From assembly GCF_000373185.1 (NCBI RefSeq), contig NZ_KB890684.1, forward strand, positions 62,001-126,000: a DNA stretch of 64,000 nt, given 5' to 3'. Of the stretch, positions 7,347 through 16,277 are shown piece by piece. The position numbers were made by a program, and so were the translations under genes. This DNA is from Segatella paludivivens DSM 17968 = JCM 13650. Lineage in GTDB: Bacteria; Bacteroidota; Bacteroidia; Bacteroidales; Bacteroidaceae. Each line of letters starts with the position of its first letter. Positions within the stretch are counted from its first letter, which is position 1. The notes under the pieces are model-generated. The model searched no databases and was not told where the DNA came from. It saw nothing but the letters and a program-made list of their open reading frames with translations.

Positions 7347-8774
7347 ATGACAATGAATAAACATATTTACCTTATTATCGCTTTACTGCTTGCAAACATT
7401 CACATACATGCTCAGGATGTAGACCCAATGATACAGACACAGTGGGGACAAAATGATCCATATAATGCTTTGTGCCCTCTAGACAGTACAGGTAATCGTA
7501 CGCTTGCGGGATGTGGCCCTATTGCTATGGCTCAGGTATTAAATTATCTTGGTGTGAAAAGTAATTCTGTGCCTGAACTTATTCGGGATTGTGGTATCTC
7601 TGCTTTTACACAATATGGCAAGGATAACAGTGGTACATTTATCATGCAGGGTATGAATGCCATGAAGAAATTGTTTCATTGCAGTCCCTATATGAACATA
7701 GTGGAACGTAATGATTATCTTGGTGAAGAGGGAAAACAGGAGTGGAACAGCTTGATAACGAATGAACTCCGACAAGGTAGGGCCGTTATCATTTCTGGTA
7801 AGTCGGAAAAAAGCAGGCATACATTTATTTTGGATGGTTTAAAAGATAATCTAGTACATGTGAACTTTGGTTGGTACGGACATCGTGACGGTTATTATCC
7901 CTTGGACAGCCTTTATGAATATCCTCAAAAGAATGTAGCTATCATAGATATTGGTGATTCCACTTATGTGCCTCGTGCTGATACGATTACTGTAAAACAG
8001 GCAGGAACACTACAGACGATGATGCAGAATAGACCTTGGAGACAGATACGCCATCTTTGTATTATGGGCTCAATCAATGATGACGATATACGTTGGCTGA
8101 GAACAATGGCGAAGTATGATAAAGATAAAAAACAGTATAATCACCTGAGAACGCTTGATCTCAGTGCCACGGATATGACTTATCTGCCTGACAGTGCATT
8201 TATCTACTGCAAGAGGCTTACTTACATTAAACTACCAGAAAAATTGGAGACGATAGGCAAATTTGCTTTTAATTATGATAGTGATATCAATCAGGTAGAC
8301 ATACCGCCAACAGTCAAGAAAATCAGGTTGAATGCTTTTGCTTTTTGCTCTCAACTGCTTGATATCAAGATTCCAGAAGGTGTCTCAAATATATTGAGCT
8401 ATAGTTTTATTGGCTGCTCATATCTCACGAACGTGCAACTTCCCTCTACAATTGATACTATAGGTGTTTCTGTATTTGAAAGATGTTCTCGTCTTGAAAA
8501 CTTGTATATTCCGGCATCAGCGACACAGATAGGAGTGTCTATCACAAGAAATTGCCCAAACGTCAAAATTCATATAGATGCTCATAATCCAAAATATGAG
8601 GTTATTGATGGAGAAATATGTGATAGAAAGACACATAAATCTCTTGAGAAAAGTTACCCAATAATGAAACCCATGACTAAAAAACCATTCTTAGTTGTTA
8701 ATGGGGTATATAAAAGCACTTATAAAATTGTAAAAGGCAAAAGGGTTCTAGTAAAGAGTGTGAGAATAAACTAA
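7347..8774 (+). CDS. Secreted C10 (streptopain-like) cysteine protease with BspA-type leucine-rich repeats
   Basis: 475 residues. An N-terminal signal peptide (residues 1-22, ending HAQ) is followed directly by a C10 peptidase domain. TQWGQNDPYN leads to AGCGPIAMAQ with nucleophile Cys56, then SRHTFILDG with catalytic His158, then NFGWYG with the conserved Trp176. Residues about 230-430 are LRR_5 (BspA-like) repeats of the form xLxxIxLPxxLxxIGxxAF. C10 proteases usually have a propeptide after the signal; here the catalytic domain starts almost at once, so control by a prodomain is absent or replaced. The repeats suggest binding to host or bacterial surfaces. Translation could also begin at the Met at 7353. 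Likely exported; no clear sorting tail at the C-terminus. Confidence 0.8.
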   Translation: MTMNKHIYLIIALLLANIHIHAQDVDPMIQTQWGQNDPYNALCPLDSTGNRTLAGCGPIAMAQVLNYLGVKSNSVPELIRDCGISAFTQYGKDNSGTFIMQGMNAMKKLFHCSPYMNIVERNDYLGEEGKQEWNSLITNELRQGRAVIISGKSEKSRHTFILDGLKDNLVHVNFGWYGHRDGYYPLDSLYEYPQKNVAIIDIGDSTYVPRADTITVKQAGTLQTMMQNRPWRQIRHLCIMGSINDDDIRWLRTMAKYDKDKKQYNHLRTLDLSATDMTYLPDSAFIYCKRLTYIKLPEKLETIGKFAFNYDSDINQVDIPPTVKKIRLNAFAFCSQLLDIKIPEGVSNILSYSFIGCSYLTNVQLPSTIDTIGVSVFERCSRLENLYIPASATQIGVSITRNCPNVKIHIDAHNPKYEVIDGEICDRKTHKSLEKSYPIMKPMTKKPFLVVNGVYKSTYKIVKGKRVLVKSVRIN

Positions 8775-8832
8775 GTCTGCCACGTCTCTTACGTTTCTAT
8801 GTTTTTTGATAACTGTATAACAGAATTCAAAA

Positions 8833-8848
8833 TATCTTTGTATCTTTG
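8833..8848 (+). promoter_or_regulatory. Duplicated -7 element upstream of umuD
   Basis: Two back-to-back TATCTTTG copies at 8833-8840 and 8841-8848, 20 bases before the umuD start. A TTTG at 8805-8808 is somewhat far for the usual -33 spacing. Which copy is used is unclear. No LexA box was recognised. Confidence 0.45.
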
Positions 8849-8868
8849 TAGCATTAATTGTTTGAACG

Positions 8869-9501
8869 ATGAACGAAGAAAAGAAAGAGAAGCGTGGGGG
8901 CAGACGTGAAGGAGCCGGTAGACCGAAAGGCAATAACAAACTGTATGCCTTTCGGGCAGATAAAGATGTCGCCGATTTTATAGATGCTCACGATAATAAG
9001 ACGGAGTTTATACGTGACTGTATTTTGCAGGCACGACAAACGGCTGTTGAGAAAACCAAGATTAATGCTCTGGGCGAAGTGATTTCGGCAAATAGGGTGA
9101 AGCCACTTTCTGTTCCTTTCTTTGATGTGAAGATTGTAGCTGGTTTTCCTATTCCACTCAATAATGACGAAATGGCTCAGGACATAGAACTACTGAAGAT
9201 GCTTTGTCCTAATCCAAATTCTTCTTACTTGATAAGAGTGACAGGAAACTCGATGATTGATGCAGGAGTTAACGATGGCGATATTCTGATAGTTGATAAG
9301 AGTAATAGACAACCAACAGAAAAACAAATTGCTGTTTGTGAACTGAATGGCGAATATACAGTGAAACGTGTTAAGGAGATTGCCGGACAACGATGGCTCG
9401 TGCCCGCTAATCCTGAATATCCAAATATAAAGTTGAATGATGACGATTCATTCAGCGTGTGGGGTGTTGTTACCTATATCATTAGCAAACCGAAATATTG
9501 A
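8869..9501 (+). CDS. umuD: UmuD-like S24 peptidase, polymerase V accessory subunit
   Basis: 210 residues, longer than the 139-residue E. coli UmuD because of an N-terminal extension. Residues 7-20 are very basic (GGRREGAGRPKG, AT-hook-like), and residues 24-60 resemble a short ribbon-helix-helix segment. The S24 domain follows: a likely self-cleavage site Ala91-Gly92 (IVAGFP), catalytic Ser128 in TGNSMID, and general base Lys166 in YTVKRVK. RecA-stimulated self-cleavage activates the protein for translesion synthesis. The gene is six bases upstream of umuC, so they form one operon. The extension suggests the uncleaved form binds DNA and may autoregulate, which is inference. Confidence 0.88.
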   Translation: MNEEKKEKRGGRREGAGRPKGNNKLYAFRADKDVADFIDAHDNKTEFIRDCILQARQTAVEKTKINALGEVISANRVKPLSVPFFDVKIVAGFPIPLNNDEMAQDIELLKMLCPNPNSSYLIRVTGNSMIDAGVNDGDILIVDKSNRQPTEKQIAVCELNGEYTVKRVKEIAGQRWLVPANPEYPNIKLNDDDSFSVWGVVTYIISKPKY

Positions 9502-9507
9502 GAATAT

Positions 9508-10776
9508 ATGATCGCACTTGTTGATTGCAATTCTTTTTTCTGTTCTGTAGAGAAAGCTTTTCATCCGGGATTGAATGGTAAGCCTGTATGCGTGTTGTCA
9601 TCTAATGACGGGTGCATCATTGCCTTGACCCCTGAAGCTAAGGCAATAGGACTGCATCGTGGTGATCCTATATATAAGGTACGCGATCTTGTGAAGTATA
9701 ACAATGTTGCCATCTTTTCAACGAATATGCTTCTGTATGCAGCGATGTCCAGAAGAGTAACAAATATTCTTCGCTCATTTGTCAACCATGTCGAGAATTA
9801 CAGTATTGACGAGAGTTTCTGTTTTCTTGATGGTTACGAGAAGCTCTATAATATGGAGGATTATATGAAAATGGTCGTTGAGAAAGTGAAACTATATACA
9901 GACATTCCTGTGTCGGTGGGGATAGCTCAATCAAGGACTTTAGCGAAGATGGGAAGTAAGTTTGCCAAGAATTATAGGGGATATAATTCTGTTTGCATGA
10001 TAGACACAGACGAGAAACGAAGAAAAGCGCTTTCCATGATGGAACTTTCTGACGTGTGGGGAATCGGCAGACGAACATTGCCTAAACTGGAATACTATGG
10101 TGTGCATACTCCTTTGGAACTGGCAGATAAGAAAGAAACATGGATTAAAAGCAGATTTAGTCTTCCGATGGTGCAGACATGGAAAGAACTAAATGGAATC
10201 TCATGTATTGATACATCAGAGATAGCAAACAAGCAGTCAATATGCACCAGTAAAAGTTTTGGAGAATACGTGACAGAAATAGATCCGCTAAGAGCAGCTG
10301 TGGCAAACTTTGCAGCGAGCAGTGCAAACAAATTGCGTGGGCAACATTGTGTGGCGAGTGCTGTAACGGTATTTATTATGAGTAATCGTTTCCGTGACGA
10401 CTTGCAACAATACAAAAATGGATTGACACAGACATTGCCTGTTCCAACTTCTGACACCATAGAGATAACAAAAGCTGCATTGCAAATTGTTGACGACATA
10501 TATATGAAAGGAATCTGTTACAAGAAAGCCGGAGTGATATTAAGTGATATAACAAAAGACACCGCTGTTGAGCAGAATCTATTTGATGATATAAAGAATC
10601 GTCCACAAAGATTTAAACTTATGAATACAATAGACAAACTAAATCATCGCTATGGGCTGAAAAGTATTAAACTAGCCGTGGAAGGCGCTGATAAAGAGGC
10701 ATGGCATTCAAGAAGTGAGCACAGAAGTGGTAACTATATATCAGATATAAATGAGATAATGACAATACGAATTTGA
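9508..10776 (+). CDS. umuC: UmuC-like Y-family DNA polymerase
   Basis: 422 residues, the usual UmuC length. The palm begins at once with MIALVDCNSFF (metal-binding Asp6), then SSNDGCIIAL. The catalytic YSIDESF has Asp101 and Glu102. Finger, thumb (helix-hairpin-helix with DVWGIGRRT) and little-finger regions follow in order, and the C-terminal DUF4113-like tail is present. The protein copies damaged DNA with low fidelity together with cleaved UmuD. It is six bases downstream of umuD. No frameshift or missing catalytic residue is seen. Confidence 0.93.
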   Translation: MIALVDCNSFFCSVEKAFHPGLNGKPVCVLSSNDGCIIALTPEAKAIGLHRGDPIYKVRDLVKYNNVAIFSTNMLLYAAMSRRVTNILRSFVNHVENYSIDESFCFLDGYEKLYNMEDYMKMVVEKVKLYTDIPVSVGIAQSRTLAKMGSKFAKNYRGYNSVCMIDTDEKRRKALSMMELSDVWGIGRRTLPKLEYYGVHTPLELADKKETWIKSRFSLPMVQTWKELNGISCIDTSEIANKQSICTSKSFGEYVTEIDPLRAAVANFAASSANKLRGQHCVASAVTVFIMSNRFRDDLQQYKNGLTQTLPVPTSDTIEITKAALQIVDDIYMKGICYKKAGVILSDITKDTAVEQNLFDDIKNRPQRFKLMNTIDKLNHRYGLKSIKLAVEGADKEAWHSRSEHRSGNYISDINEIMTIRI

Positions 10777-10827
10777 AGTTAAATAGATAAATCTTATTTC
10801 TATATTCATAAATTCTATGGGGTTATT

Positions 10828-10859
10828 TTTGTAATTTGAAAGTATTAATTCTATCTTTG
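10828..10859 (+). promoter_or_regulatory. Promoter of the first rubrerythrin gene
   Basis: TTTG 10828-10831, 20 bases, TATCTTTG 10852-10859. An imperfect palindrome at 10783-10800 upstream is conserved in the second copy and is a candidate peroxide-regulator site. Confidence 0.7.
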
Positions 10860-10901
10860 CAATACAAAAATAATAATAATAGACTTAATACAAAAACGAT
10901 T

Positions 10902-11459
10902 ATGAAAAAGAAATTTATTTGTACAGTATGTGGATACATCTATGAAGGCACAGAAGCTCCAGACCAATGTCCAATTTGTAAAGCTGATAAGAGCAAGTTT
11001 AAAGAAATGGAATCTGTTGACGATGATTTGACATTCGCTACAGTTCATTACCTAGGTGCAGCATATAAGGAAGGTGTATCAAAGGAACTGATTCAGCACT
11101 GTAAAGAGACATTCGCTGGTGAGTGCAGTGAAGTGGGAATGTATCTAGCGATGGCCCGACAGGCAGATCGTGAAGGCTATCCAGAAATTGCAAGAGCTTT
11201 TGAACACTATGCTTACGAAGAAGCTAATCACGCAAGTCGCTACGCTGAACTTCTAGGTGAGGTTTTGGCTGATACAAAGGCTAACCTTGAGGCTCGTATC
11301 TCTGCTGAGAAGGGTGCATGCGCTGAAAAGTTTGAATTTGCAAAGATGGCAAAGGCTGAAGGTAACGATACTCTTCATGACACAATTCATGAAATGGCTA
11401 AAGACGAGGCCCGTCATGCGGCAGGTTTCGCAGGTCTCTATAAGCGATTCTTTAAATAA
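10902..11459 (+). CDS. Reverse rubrerythrin, copy 1
   Basis: 185 residues from the ATG at 10902, chosen because the paralogue starts with the same MKKKFICTVC and because the frame upstream overlaps the promoter. The N-terminal rubredoxin domain has CTVC (Cys7, Cys10) and CPIC (Cys23, Cys26). The following ferritin-like four-helix domain has diiron ligands in EEANH (Glu107, His110) and DEARH (Glu169, His172). The rubredoxin domain comes first, the reverse of classical rubrerythrin. These proteins reduce hydrogen peroxide in anaerobes using electrons from NAD(P)H oxidoreductases, in the cytoplasm. The amino acid sequence is identical to copy 2 at 11807-12364. Confidence 0.93.
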   Translation: MKKKFICTVCGYIYEGTEAPDQCPICKADKSKFKEMESVDDDLTFATVHYLGAAYKEGVSKELIQHCKETFAGECSEVGMYLAMARQADREGYPEIARAFEHYAYEEANHASRYAELLGEVLADTKANLEARISAEKGACAEKFEFAKMAKAEGNDTLHDTIHEMAKDEARHAAGFAGLYKRFFK

Positions 11460-11482
11460 GATTTCTATAGCAATAGCTGGAA

Positions 11483-11521
11483 GGATTGGATTTACATCAT
11501 GTGAATTCAATCCTTTTTTTT
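11483..11521 (+). terminator. Terminator after rubrerythrin copy 1
   Basis: 11-bp stem GGATTGGATTT (11483-11493) with GAATTCAATCC (11503-11513), followed by eight T residues. Confidence 0.85.
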
Positions 11522-11725
11522 GTGTTGGAATGTTCCGCAATTCTCGTCATTACTTTACTATTAGGATAAATCAAAAAAGTTTATGGAGCCGTTGTCTGTT
11601 TCCTCTATCATATACAAATGTTTGATAAGGAATCTCAATCGGCTGTAAATGAGCTAATAACACTAAAGAATAGGCAATAAATAGATAAAGCTTATTTTGG
11701 CATTCATAAATTCTATGGGGTTATT

Positions 11726-11757
11726 TTTGTAGGTTGAATGTTTTTATTCTATCTTTG
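11726..11757 (+). promoter_or_regulatory. Promoter of the second rubrerythrin gene
   Basis: TTTG 11726-11729, 20 bases, TATCTTTG 11750-11757. It is identical in spacing to copy 1, so both genes are probably expressed under the same control. Confidence 0.7.
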
Positions 11758-11806
11758 CAATACAAAAAAAATAACAATAAGTAATAAACTAAATAATTAA
11801 ACGATT

Positions 11807-12364
11807 ATGAAAAAGAAATTTATTTGTACTGTATGTGGATATATCTATGAAGGCACAGAAGCTCCAGACCAATGTCCAATTTGTAAAGCTGATAAGAGCA
11901 AGTTTAAAGAAATGGAATCTGTTGACGATGACTTGACTTTCGCAACTGTTCATTACCTAGGTGCAGCTTATAAGGAGGGTGTATCAAAGGAATTGATTCA
12001 GCACTGTAAAGAGACATTCGCTGGTGAGTGCAGTGAAGTGGGTATGTATCTTGCGATGGCTCGACAGGCTGATCGTGAAGGCTATCCAGAAATTGCAAGA
12101 GCTTTTGAACACTATGCTTACGAAGAGGCTAATCACGCAAGTCGCTACGCTGAACTTCTAGGTGAGGTTTTGGCTGATACAAAGGCTAACCTTGAGGCTC
12201 GTATCTCAGCAGAGAAGGGCGCATGCGCTGAGAAGTTTGAATTTGCAAAGATGGCAAAGGCTGAAGGTAACGATACTCTTCATGACACAATTCATGAAAT
12301 GGCTAAAGACGAGGCTCGTCATGCAGCAGGTTTCGCAGGTCTATACAAGCGATTCTTTAAATAA
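11807..12364 (+). CDS. Reverse rubrerythrin, copy 2
   Basis: 185 residues, identical in amino acids to the product of 10902-11459, with the same rubredoxin cysteines and diiron EEANH/DEARH motifs. The nucleotide sequence differs at scattered synonymous sites, mostly third positions (for example tttcgcaactgtt here against attcgctacagtt in copy 1). So the duplication is not brand new, yet the protein has been held constant. It has its own promoter and terminator. A gene dosage role in oxidative stress survival is the simplest reading; this is inference. Confidence 0.93.
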   Translation: MKKKFICTVCGYIYEGTEAPDQCPICKADKSKFKEMESVDDDLTFATVHYLGAAYKEGVSKELIQHCKETFAGECSEVGMYLAMARQADREGYPEIARAFEHYAYEEANHASRYAELLGEVLADTKANLEARISAEKGACAEKFEFAKMAKAEGNDTLHDTIHEMAKDEARHAAGFAGLYKRFFK

Positions 12365-12388
12365 GTTTTTCCGATAACAACACTAAAG

Positions 12389-12426
12389 GGGTTGAATTTA
12401 CAACATGTGAATTCAATCCTTTTTTT
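12389..12426 (+). terminator. Terminator after rubrerythrin copy 2
   Basis: 11-bp stem GGGTTGAATTT (12389-12399) with GAATTCAATCC (12409-12419), followed by seven T residues. It also faces the end of the convergent DUF5103 gene. Confidence 0.8.
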
Positions 12427-12439
12427 ATCTATAAGGAAT

Positions 12440-13699
12440 TTATTGTTGCTTTAGATTGCTAAAGCCAACGAGTCTATCAGTGCGTTCTCCGTTTCCTCTA
12501 TAATAAACTAAGCATTGATAGGCATTCTCTGTCTGGAAAAAGTTGCCTTCTGATTGCAAATCGTGAGCTTTACCATTGTTTTCTACCACTAGATATTTAT
12601 ATGAATAATATCCTTGCTTCAACAATATAGATGCTTCATAAAATCCAGAAGAAGGATTATAAGTCATCTTGTATTTTGGGAGAAAACTATTGTTAGTGAA
12701 TGCTCCATCAATGTATATATCATTGTCTGTTGGAGTGGTTTTCAATGTGAAATGAGTGATTACATATTGACAAAGGCGATCATTATCGTTGTTGTCGCTA
12801 TTTCTTATGCAATATGCACCGTTTGCATCTTCATCGTATAAATAGTTTATGCGTGGTTCGTCACGCCAGATATACGCATTGTAATTCTTTCCGTCCCAAT
12901 CTGTTGTTTCAATACCCATTGTAGGATGCGAAACATCAAGTATCTCAAACTTTCTATATTCGTTTCCTGCATCAAAGATATAATTCTTGCAATGTGTCCA
13001 TTGCATTCCTCTTGGCATAATGTTGTCTGGTCGGGCATTGATGCGGGCATCATCCCAACGACCATTCTGCATGACAATAGTTTTGATTTGTGTATCAGGA
13101 TTTGTAACAGATACATTGTTGTAAGATAATGATAGGTCAACTTGCTGATGCGTGCTATTGATGTCGATATCAGTATTGGTTCTATATGACATGCCGATAT
13201 TCATAAGTGGCTCTGCAACCATGAAATGTGCAACAAGAATAGGGCGATTGTTATCGTCTTCGTCAACAACTGTAACCTGATAGTTGCCACTCAACTTTAT
13301 GTTGCACTTCTCGTTAGGTATTGAGAATGAGAGATGACTGTATTCTACATTGGTGTTTACCGACTGCGAAATGTCTTCTATTGGAATTCCTTCAGAAAAT
13401 CCAGTGACATAATCACTTGAAAACAGTTGGGTGGAAACAGACCAGTCTGATTCGCAATGCTCAATCTTGTAGGTATATCTATGATATTGCTGATTGAAGT
13501 TGTCGAAGCTGATATTTACTACATCACTACTGTTGAGGGTGATGATAGGTAACAGACTCTGCCAGTCGGTTCCATTCATCACTTGGAGTGACGCGATATT
13601 ATCATCTAATATCTCATTGCGCTGTGACATAGCCTGATAAGGCATTGACAGCATTAATAATGATAATAATGACAATAATGACAACTTCAATTTATGCAT
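12440..13699 (-). CDS. DUF5103 domain protein, exported
   Basis: 419 residues with an N-terminal signal peptide (about residues 1-25, LLSLLSLLMLSMPYQAMS). The whole mature part matches the Bacteroidetes-specific DUF5103 layout: a beta-rich N-terminal half with YTYKIEHCESDWS, and a C-terminal half with Ig/CBM-like strands (IDGAFTNNSFLPKYKM, GYYSYKYLV). The function is unknown; location is periplasm or outer membrane side. It starts six bases after feoB ends on the same strand, so it may be read from the feoB message. The 5' end of the gene has a run of AATGACAATAATGA-type triplets coding a repetitive Leu-Ser signal peptide. Confidence 0.8.
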   Translation of the reverse strand: MHKLKLSLLSLLSLLMLSMPYQAMSQRNEILDDNIASLQVMNGTDWQSLLPIITLNSSDVVNISFDNFNQQYHRYTYKIEHCESDWSVSTQLFSSDYVTGFSEGIPIEDISQSVNTNVEYSHLSFSIPNEKCNIKLSGNYQVTVVDEDDNNRPILVAHFMVAEPLMNIGMSYRTNTDIDINSTHQQVDLSLSYNNVSVTNPDTQIKTIVMQNGRWDDARINARPDNIMPRGMQWTHCKNYIFDAGNEYRKFEILDVSHPTMGIETTDWDGKNYNAYIWRDEPRINYLYDEDANGAYCIRNSDNNDNDRLCQYVITHFTLKTTPTDNDIYIDGAFTNNSFLPKYKMTYNPSSGFYEASILLKQGYYSYKYLVVENNGKAHDLQSEGNFFQTENAYQCLVYYRGNGERTDRLVGFSNLKQQ

Positions 13700-13705
13700 A
13701 CGTTT

Positions 13706-16168
13706 TTATATTAAAGCCATTCCTATCTGGAATACGATTGTACTTACTGTCCACGCAAGAAAGGTGGTGTAGCCCGCAGCAAACAAAGCCCATTTCCAAC
13801 TTCCGGTTTCTCCCTTTATTGCCGCTATTGTAGCGATACAAGGAAAATAGAGTAGCACAAATAATAAGAAGCAATAGGCTGTGAGCGTCGCAATTGGTTG
13901 GGCTTCATCATAGTTTATGTTATGTACTCTGGCAATATCCGATGTCATCTGTCGATGTAAAGCTTGATATTTGCTACCAGAATCAGAATTATCAGCTACG
14001 CTTTCATCATTGCTATAAAGTACGCCGAGTGTACTTGCTACAATTTCCTTAGCTCCAACACCAGCAACAAGACCAACATCAAGTTTCCAGTCAAAGCCCA
14101 TAGGCTTGAATACTGGCTCTATTGTCTTTCCAATTTTACCGATATAACTTTGTTCCTGTTGCTGCTGTTTTGATAGATGTTCGTCATGAGGGAAATATCC
14201 CAATGCCCATACGATGATACTAGCAACGAGAATGATACCACCCATCTTCTTTAAATACTGTTTTCCCTTCTCCCAAGTGTGTCTGCCCATGGCTTTCCAT
14301 GTAGGAAAACGGTAGGGTGGAAGTTCCATTACGAATGGTGTATCTTCTCCCTTAACAAGGAATGAACTAAATATGCGACTGATAATGACTGCCATCAAGA
14401 TGCCGATAACATATAATGACAACATAATAAGTGAACGATATTTAAGAGCGAAGAAAGTTCCGGTGATCATTACATAAATTGGTAGGCGGGCAGAACAACT
14501 CATCATTGGAATAATGAGCATTGTTATGAGGCGTGAACGCTTGCTCTCTATTGTTCTGGTTGCCATTACAGCAGGTACATTACATCCAAAGCCCATGATA
14601 AGAGGAATGAACGACTTGCCATGAAGTCCCATCTTGTGCATGATTTTATCCATGATAAATGCTGCACGTGCCATATATCCGGAATCTTCCATAAAGCTGA
14701 TGAAGAAGTAGAGAATGAGGATCTGTGGAAGGAATACGATTACGGCTCCTACACCACCTATAATTCCATCTACAAGCATTGCTTTCACTGGACCATCAGG
14801 AATGCTGTTGGTTATTAAATCTCCCAACCATGATACACATGCTTCAATGGCATCCATTGGATATTGACCAATAATGAATGTTGCGGTGAACATGATAAAC
14901 AGCATGAGAATAAAGATAGGGAATCCCAGATACTTATTTGTGATGATATTATCAAGGTAATGAGTCATCTGATAAGTATCTTTTTTCTTTCCAGTCTCAT
15001 ATTCTGCTTCTTGAAGTGCTCCATGAATAAAACCGTATTTTGCATCCATGACAGCGGTTTCACTGTCGTCTCCAGTTTCATCCAATACTCTCTGAGCGGC
15101 TGCATCACGAGCCTTCAATATGGCATCAGCTGTAGGCAAAGCCCTTATTTTCTTTTCTGCTTCAGAATCGTTTTCAAGAAGTTTTATTGCTAGATAACGT
15201 GTAGAATATCTTTGGCGCAAAGCTTCGTCTTTCTTTAGATATTCCTGTATGTGACTAATTCCGTTTTCTATTTCGTGTCCATGATTGATATGTATATGGC
15301 GGAAATGTGGCTTGTCATCCTCATTACTTTCATATAACTCTATTATCTGATGAAACATTTCGTTAACTCCGGTTCCATCCTTGAAAACTGTAGGAACCAT
15401 TGGAACACCAAATAGCTCAGAAAGTTTGTTGTAATCAACATTATCTCCACGCTTCTGAGTCTCGTCAAACATGTTTAACGCACACACCATACGAAGGTGC
15501 ATATCAATGAGTTGCGTTGTGAGATAAAGGTTACGCTCAAGGTTACTTGCATCAATGACGTTTATAATAACATCAGGCGTCTTTTCGATGATCTGCTTGC
15601 GAACATATAGTTCTTCAGGCGAGTAAGCCGAAAGACTGTAAGTGCCAGGAAGGTCGACAAGATTAAACTCATAACCTTCATATTCTGTGTGCCCAACCTT
15701 CGCATCAACTGTTACGCCAGAATAGTTACCTACACGCTCATGAGCTCCTGAAGCAAAATTAAAAAGTGATGTCTTACCACAGTTTGGATTTCCAACAAGG
15801 GCGACATTGATAGTATGTCTGCGTTTGTTTGCAGCTTCTTCCAACTGTTCATCAGTTAGCGGTTGCTCATCAACATCAGTGCTATCTATAATCTCAGCAG
15901 TTTTATATTCATGCCTTGAAACTCTGCTCATTTCCTTGGCTTCAGATTCTGATATAACCTCAATCATCTCAGCTTCAGTACGACGTAAAGATACTTCGTA
16001 GCCCATTATCTTGTATTTCACTGGATCCTGAAGAGGTGCATTTAATAATACATCAACCTTCTTTCCCTTGATAAAGCCCATTTCAACTATGCGCTTTCGG
16101 AAACCTCCATGACCTGTTACTTTTACAATAACACCATGTTCCCCGGTTTTTAAATCTGATAATTTCAT
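13706..16168 (-). CDS. feoB: FeoA-FeoB fusion, ferrous iron transporter
   Basis: 820 residues. Residues 1-75 are a FeoA SH3-like domain (HGGFRKRIVEMGFIKG). Residues about 120-290 are the G domain with P-loop GNPNCGKT (126-133) and DLPG (172-175). Residues about 300-400 are the GDI-like helical linker. The rest is the membrane permease with two Gate repeats, including ARAAFIMDK and the conserved CNVPAVMATR. The protein imports Fe2+ across the inner membrane in a GTP-dependent way. Fusion of FeoA to FeoB is typical of Bacteroidetes. A minus-strand TACTTTTG lies at 16195-16202, 27 bases upstream, as a candidate -7. The gene is intact and probably cotranscribed with the DUF5103 gene. Confidence 0.95.
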   Translation of the reverse strand: MKLSDLKTGEHGVIVKVTGHGGFRKRIVEMGFIKGKKVDVLLNAPLQDPVKYKIMGYEVSLRRTEAEMIEVISESEAKEMSRVSRHEYKTAEIIDSTDVDEQPLTDEQLEEAANKRRHTINVALVGNPNCGKTSLFNFASGAHERVGNYSGVTVDAKVGHTEYEGYEFNLVDLPGTYSLSAYSPEELYVRKQIIEKTPDVIINVIDASNLERNLYLTTQLIDMHLRMVCALNMFDETQKRGDNVDYNKLSELFGVPMVPTVFKDGTGVNEMFHQIIELYESNEDDKPHFRHIHINHGHEIENGISHIQEYLKKDEALRQRYSTRYLAIKLLENDSEAEKKIRALPTADAILKARDAAAQRVLDETGDDSETAVMDAKYGFIHGALQEAEYETGKKKDTYQMTHYLDNIITNKYLGFPIFILMLFIMFTATFIIGQYPMDAIEACVSWLGDLITNSIPDGPVKAMLVDGIIGGVGAVIVFLPQILILYFFISFMEDSGYMARAAFIMDKIMHKMGLHGKSFIPLIMGFGCNVPAVMATRTIESKRSRLITMLIIPMMSCSARLPIYVMITGTFFALKYRSLIMLSLYVIGILMAVIISRIFSSFLVKGEDTPFVMELPPYRFPTWKAMGRHTWEKGKQYLKKMGGIILVASIIVWALGYFPHDEHLSKQQQQEQSYIGKIGKTIEPVFKPMGFDWKLDVGLVAGVGAKEIVASTLGVLYSNDESVADNSDSGSKYQALHRQMTSDIARVHNINYDEAQPIATLTAYCFLLFVLLYFPCIATIAAIKGETGSWKWALFAAGYTTFLAWTVSTIVFQIGMALI

Positions 16169-16277
16169 ATTTTATACCTGCTATTTTCTATTTGCAAAAG
16201 TACTAAAAATAAGTGCAATATAAACAAATATTTATTTATTTGCCATTAAAATACCTAGAAATTATGATGCTATGACC

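Larger units (their letters stand above)
10781..11521 (+). repeat. Rubrerythrin duplication, unit 1
   Basis: First of two tandem units. It includes an imperfect palindrome (ATAGATAAATCTTATTT), promoter, gene and terminator, all repeated at 11679-12426 with an offset of about 905 bases. Coding sequences encode the same protein but differ at synonymous sites; spacers differ more. Confidence 0.9.
11679..12426 (+). repeat. Rubrerythrin duplication, unit 2
   Basis: Second tandem unit with the same order of palindrome, promoter, gene and terminator as 10781-11521. The stretch before it (11522-11678) has no gene. Confidence 0.9.

Noticed and set aside
10836..10901. Upstream start for rubrerythrin copy 1
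   Set aside because: It overlaps the promoter and is not present in copy 2, whose product begins MKKKFICTVC.
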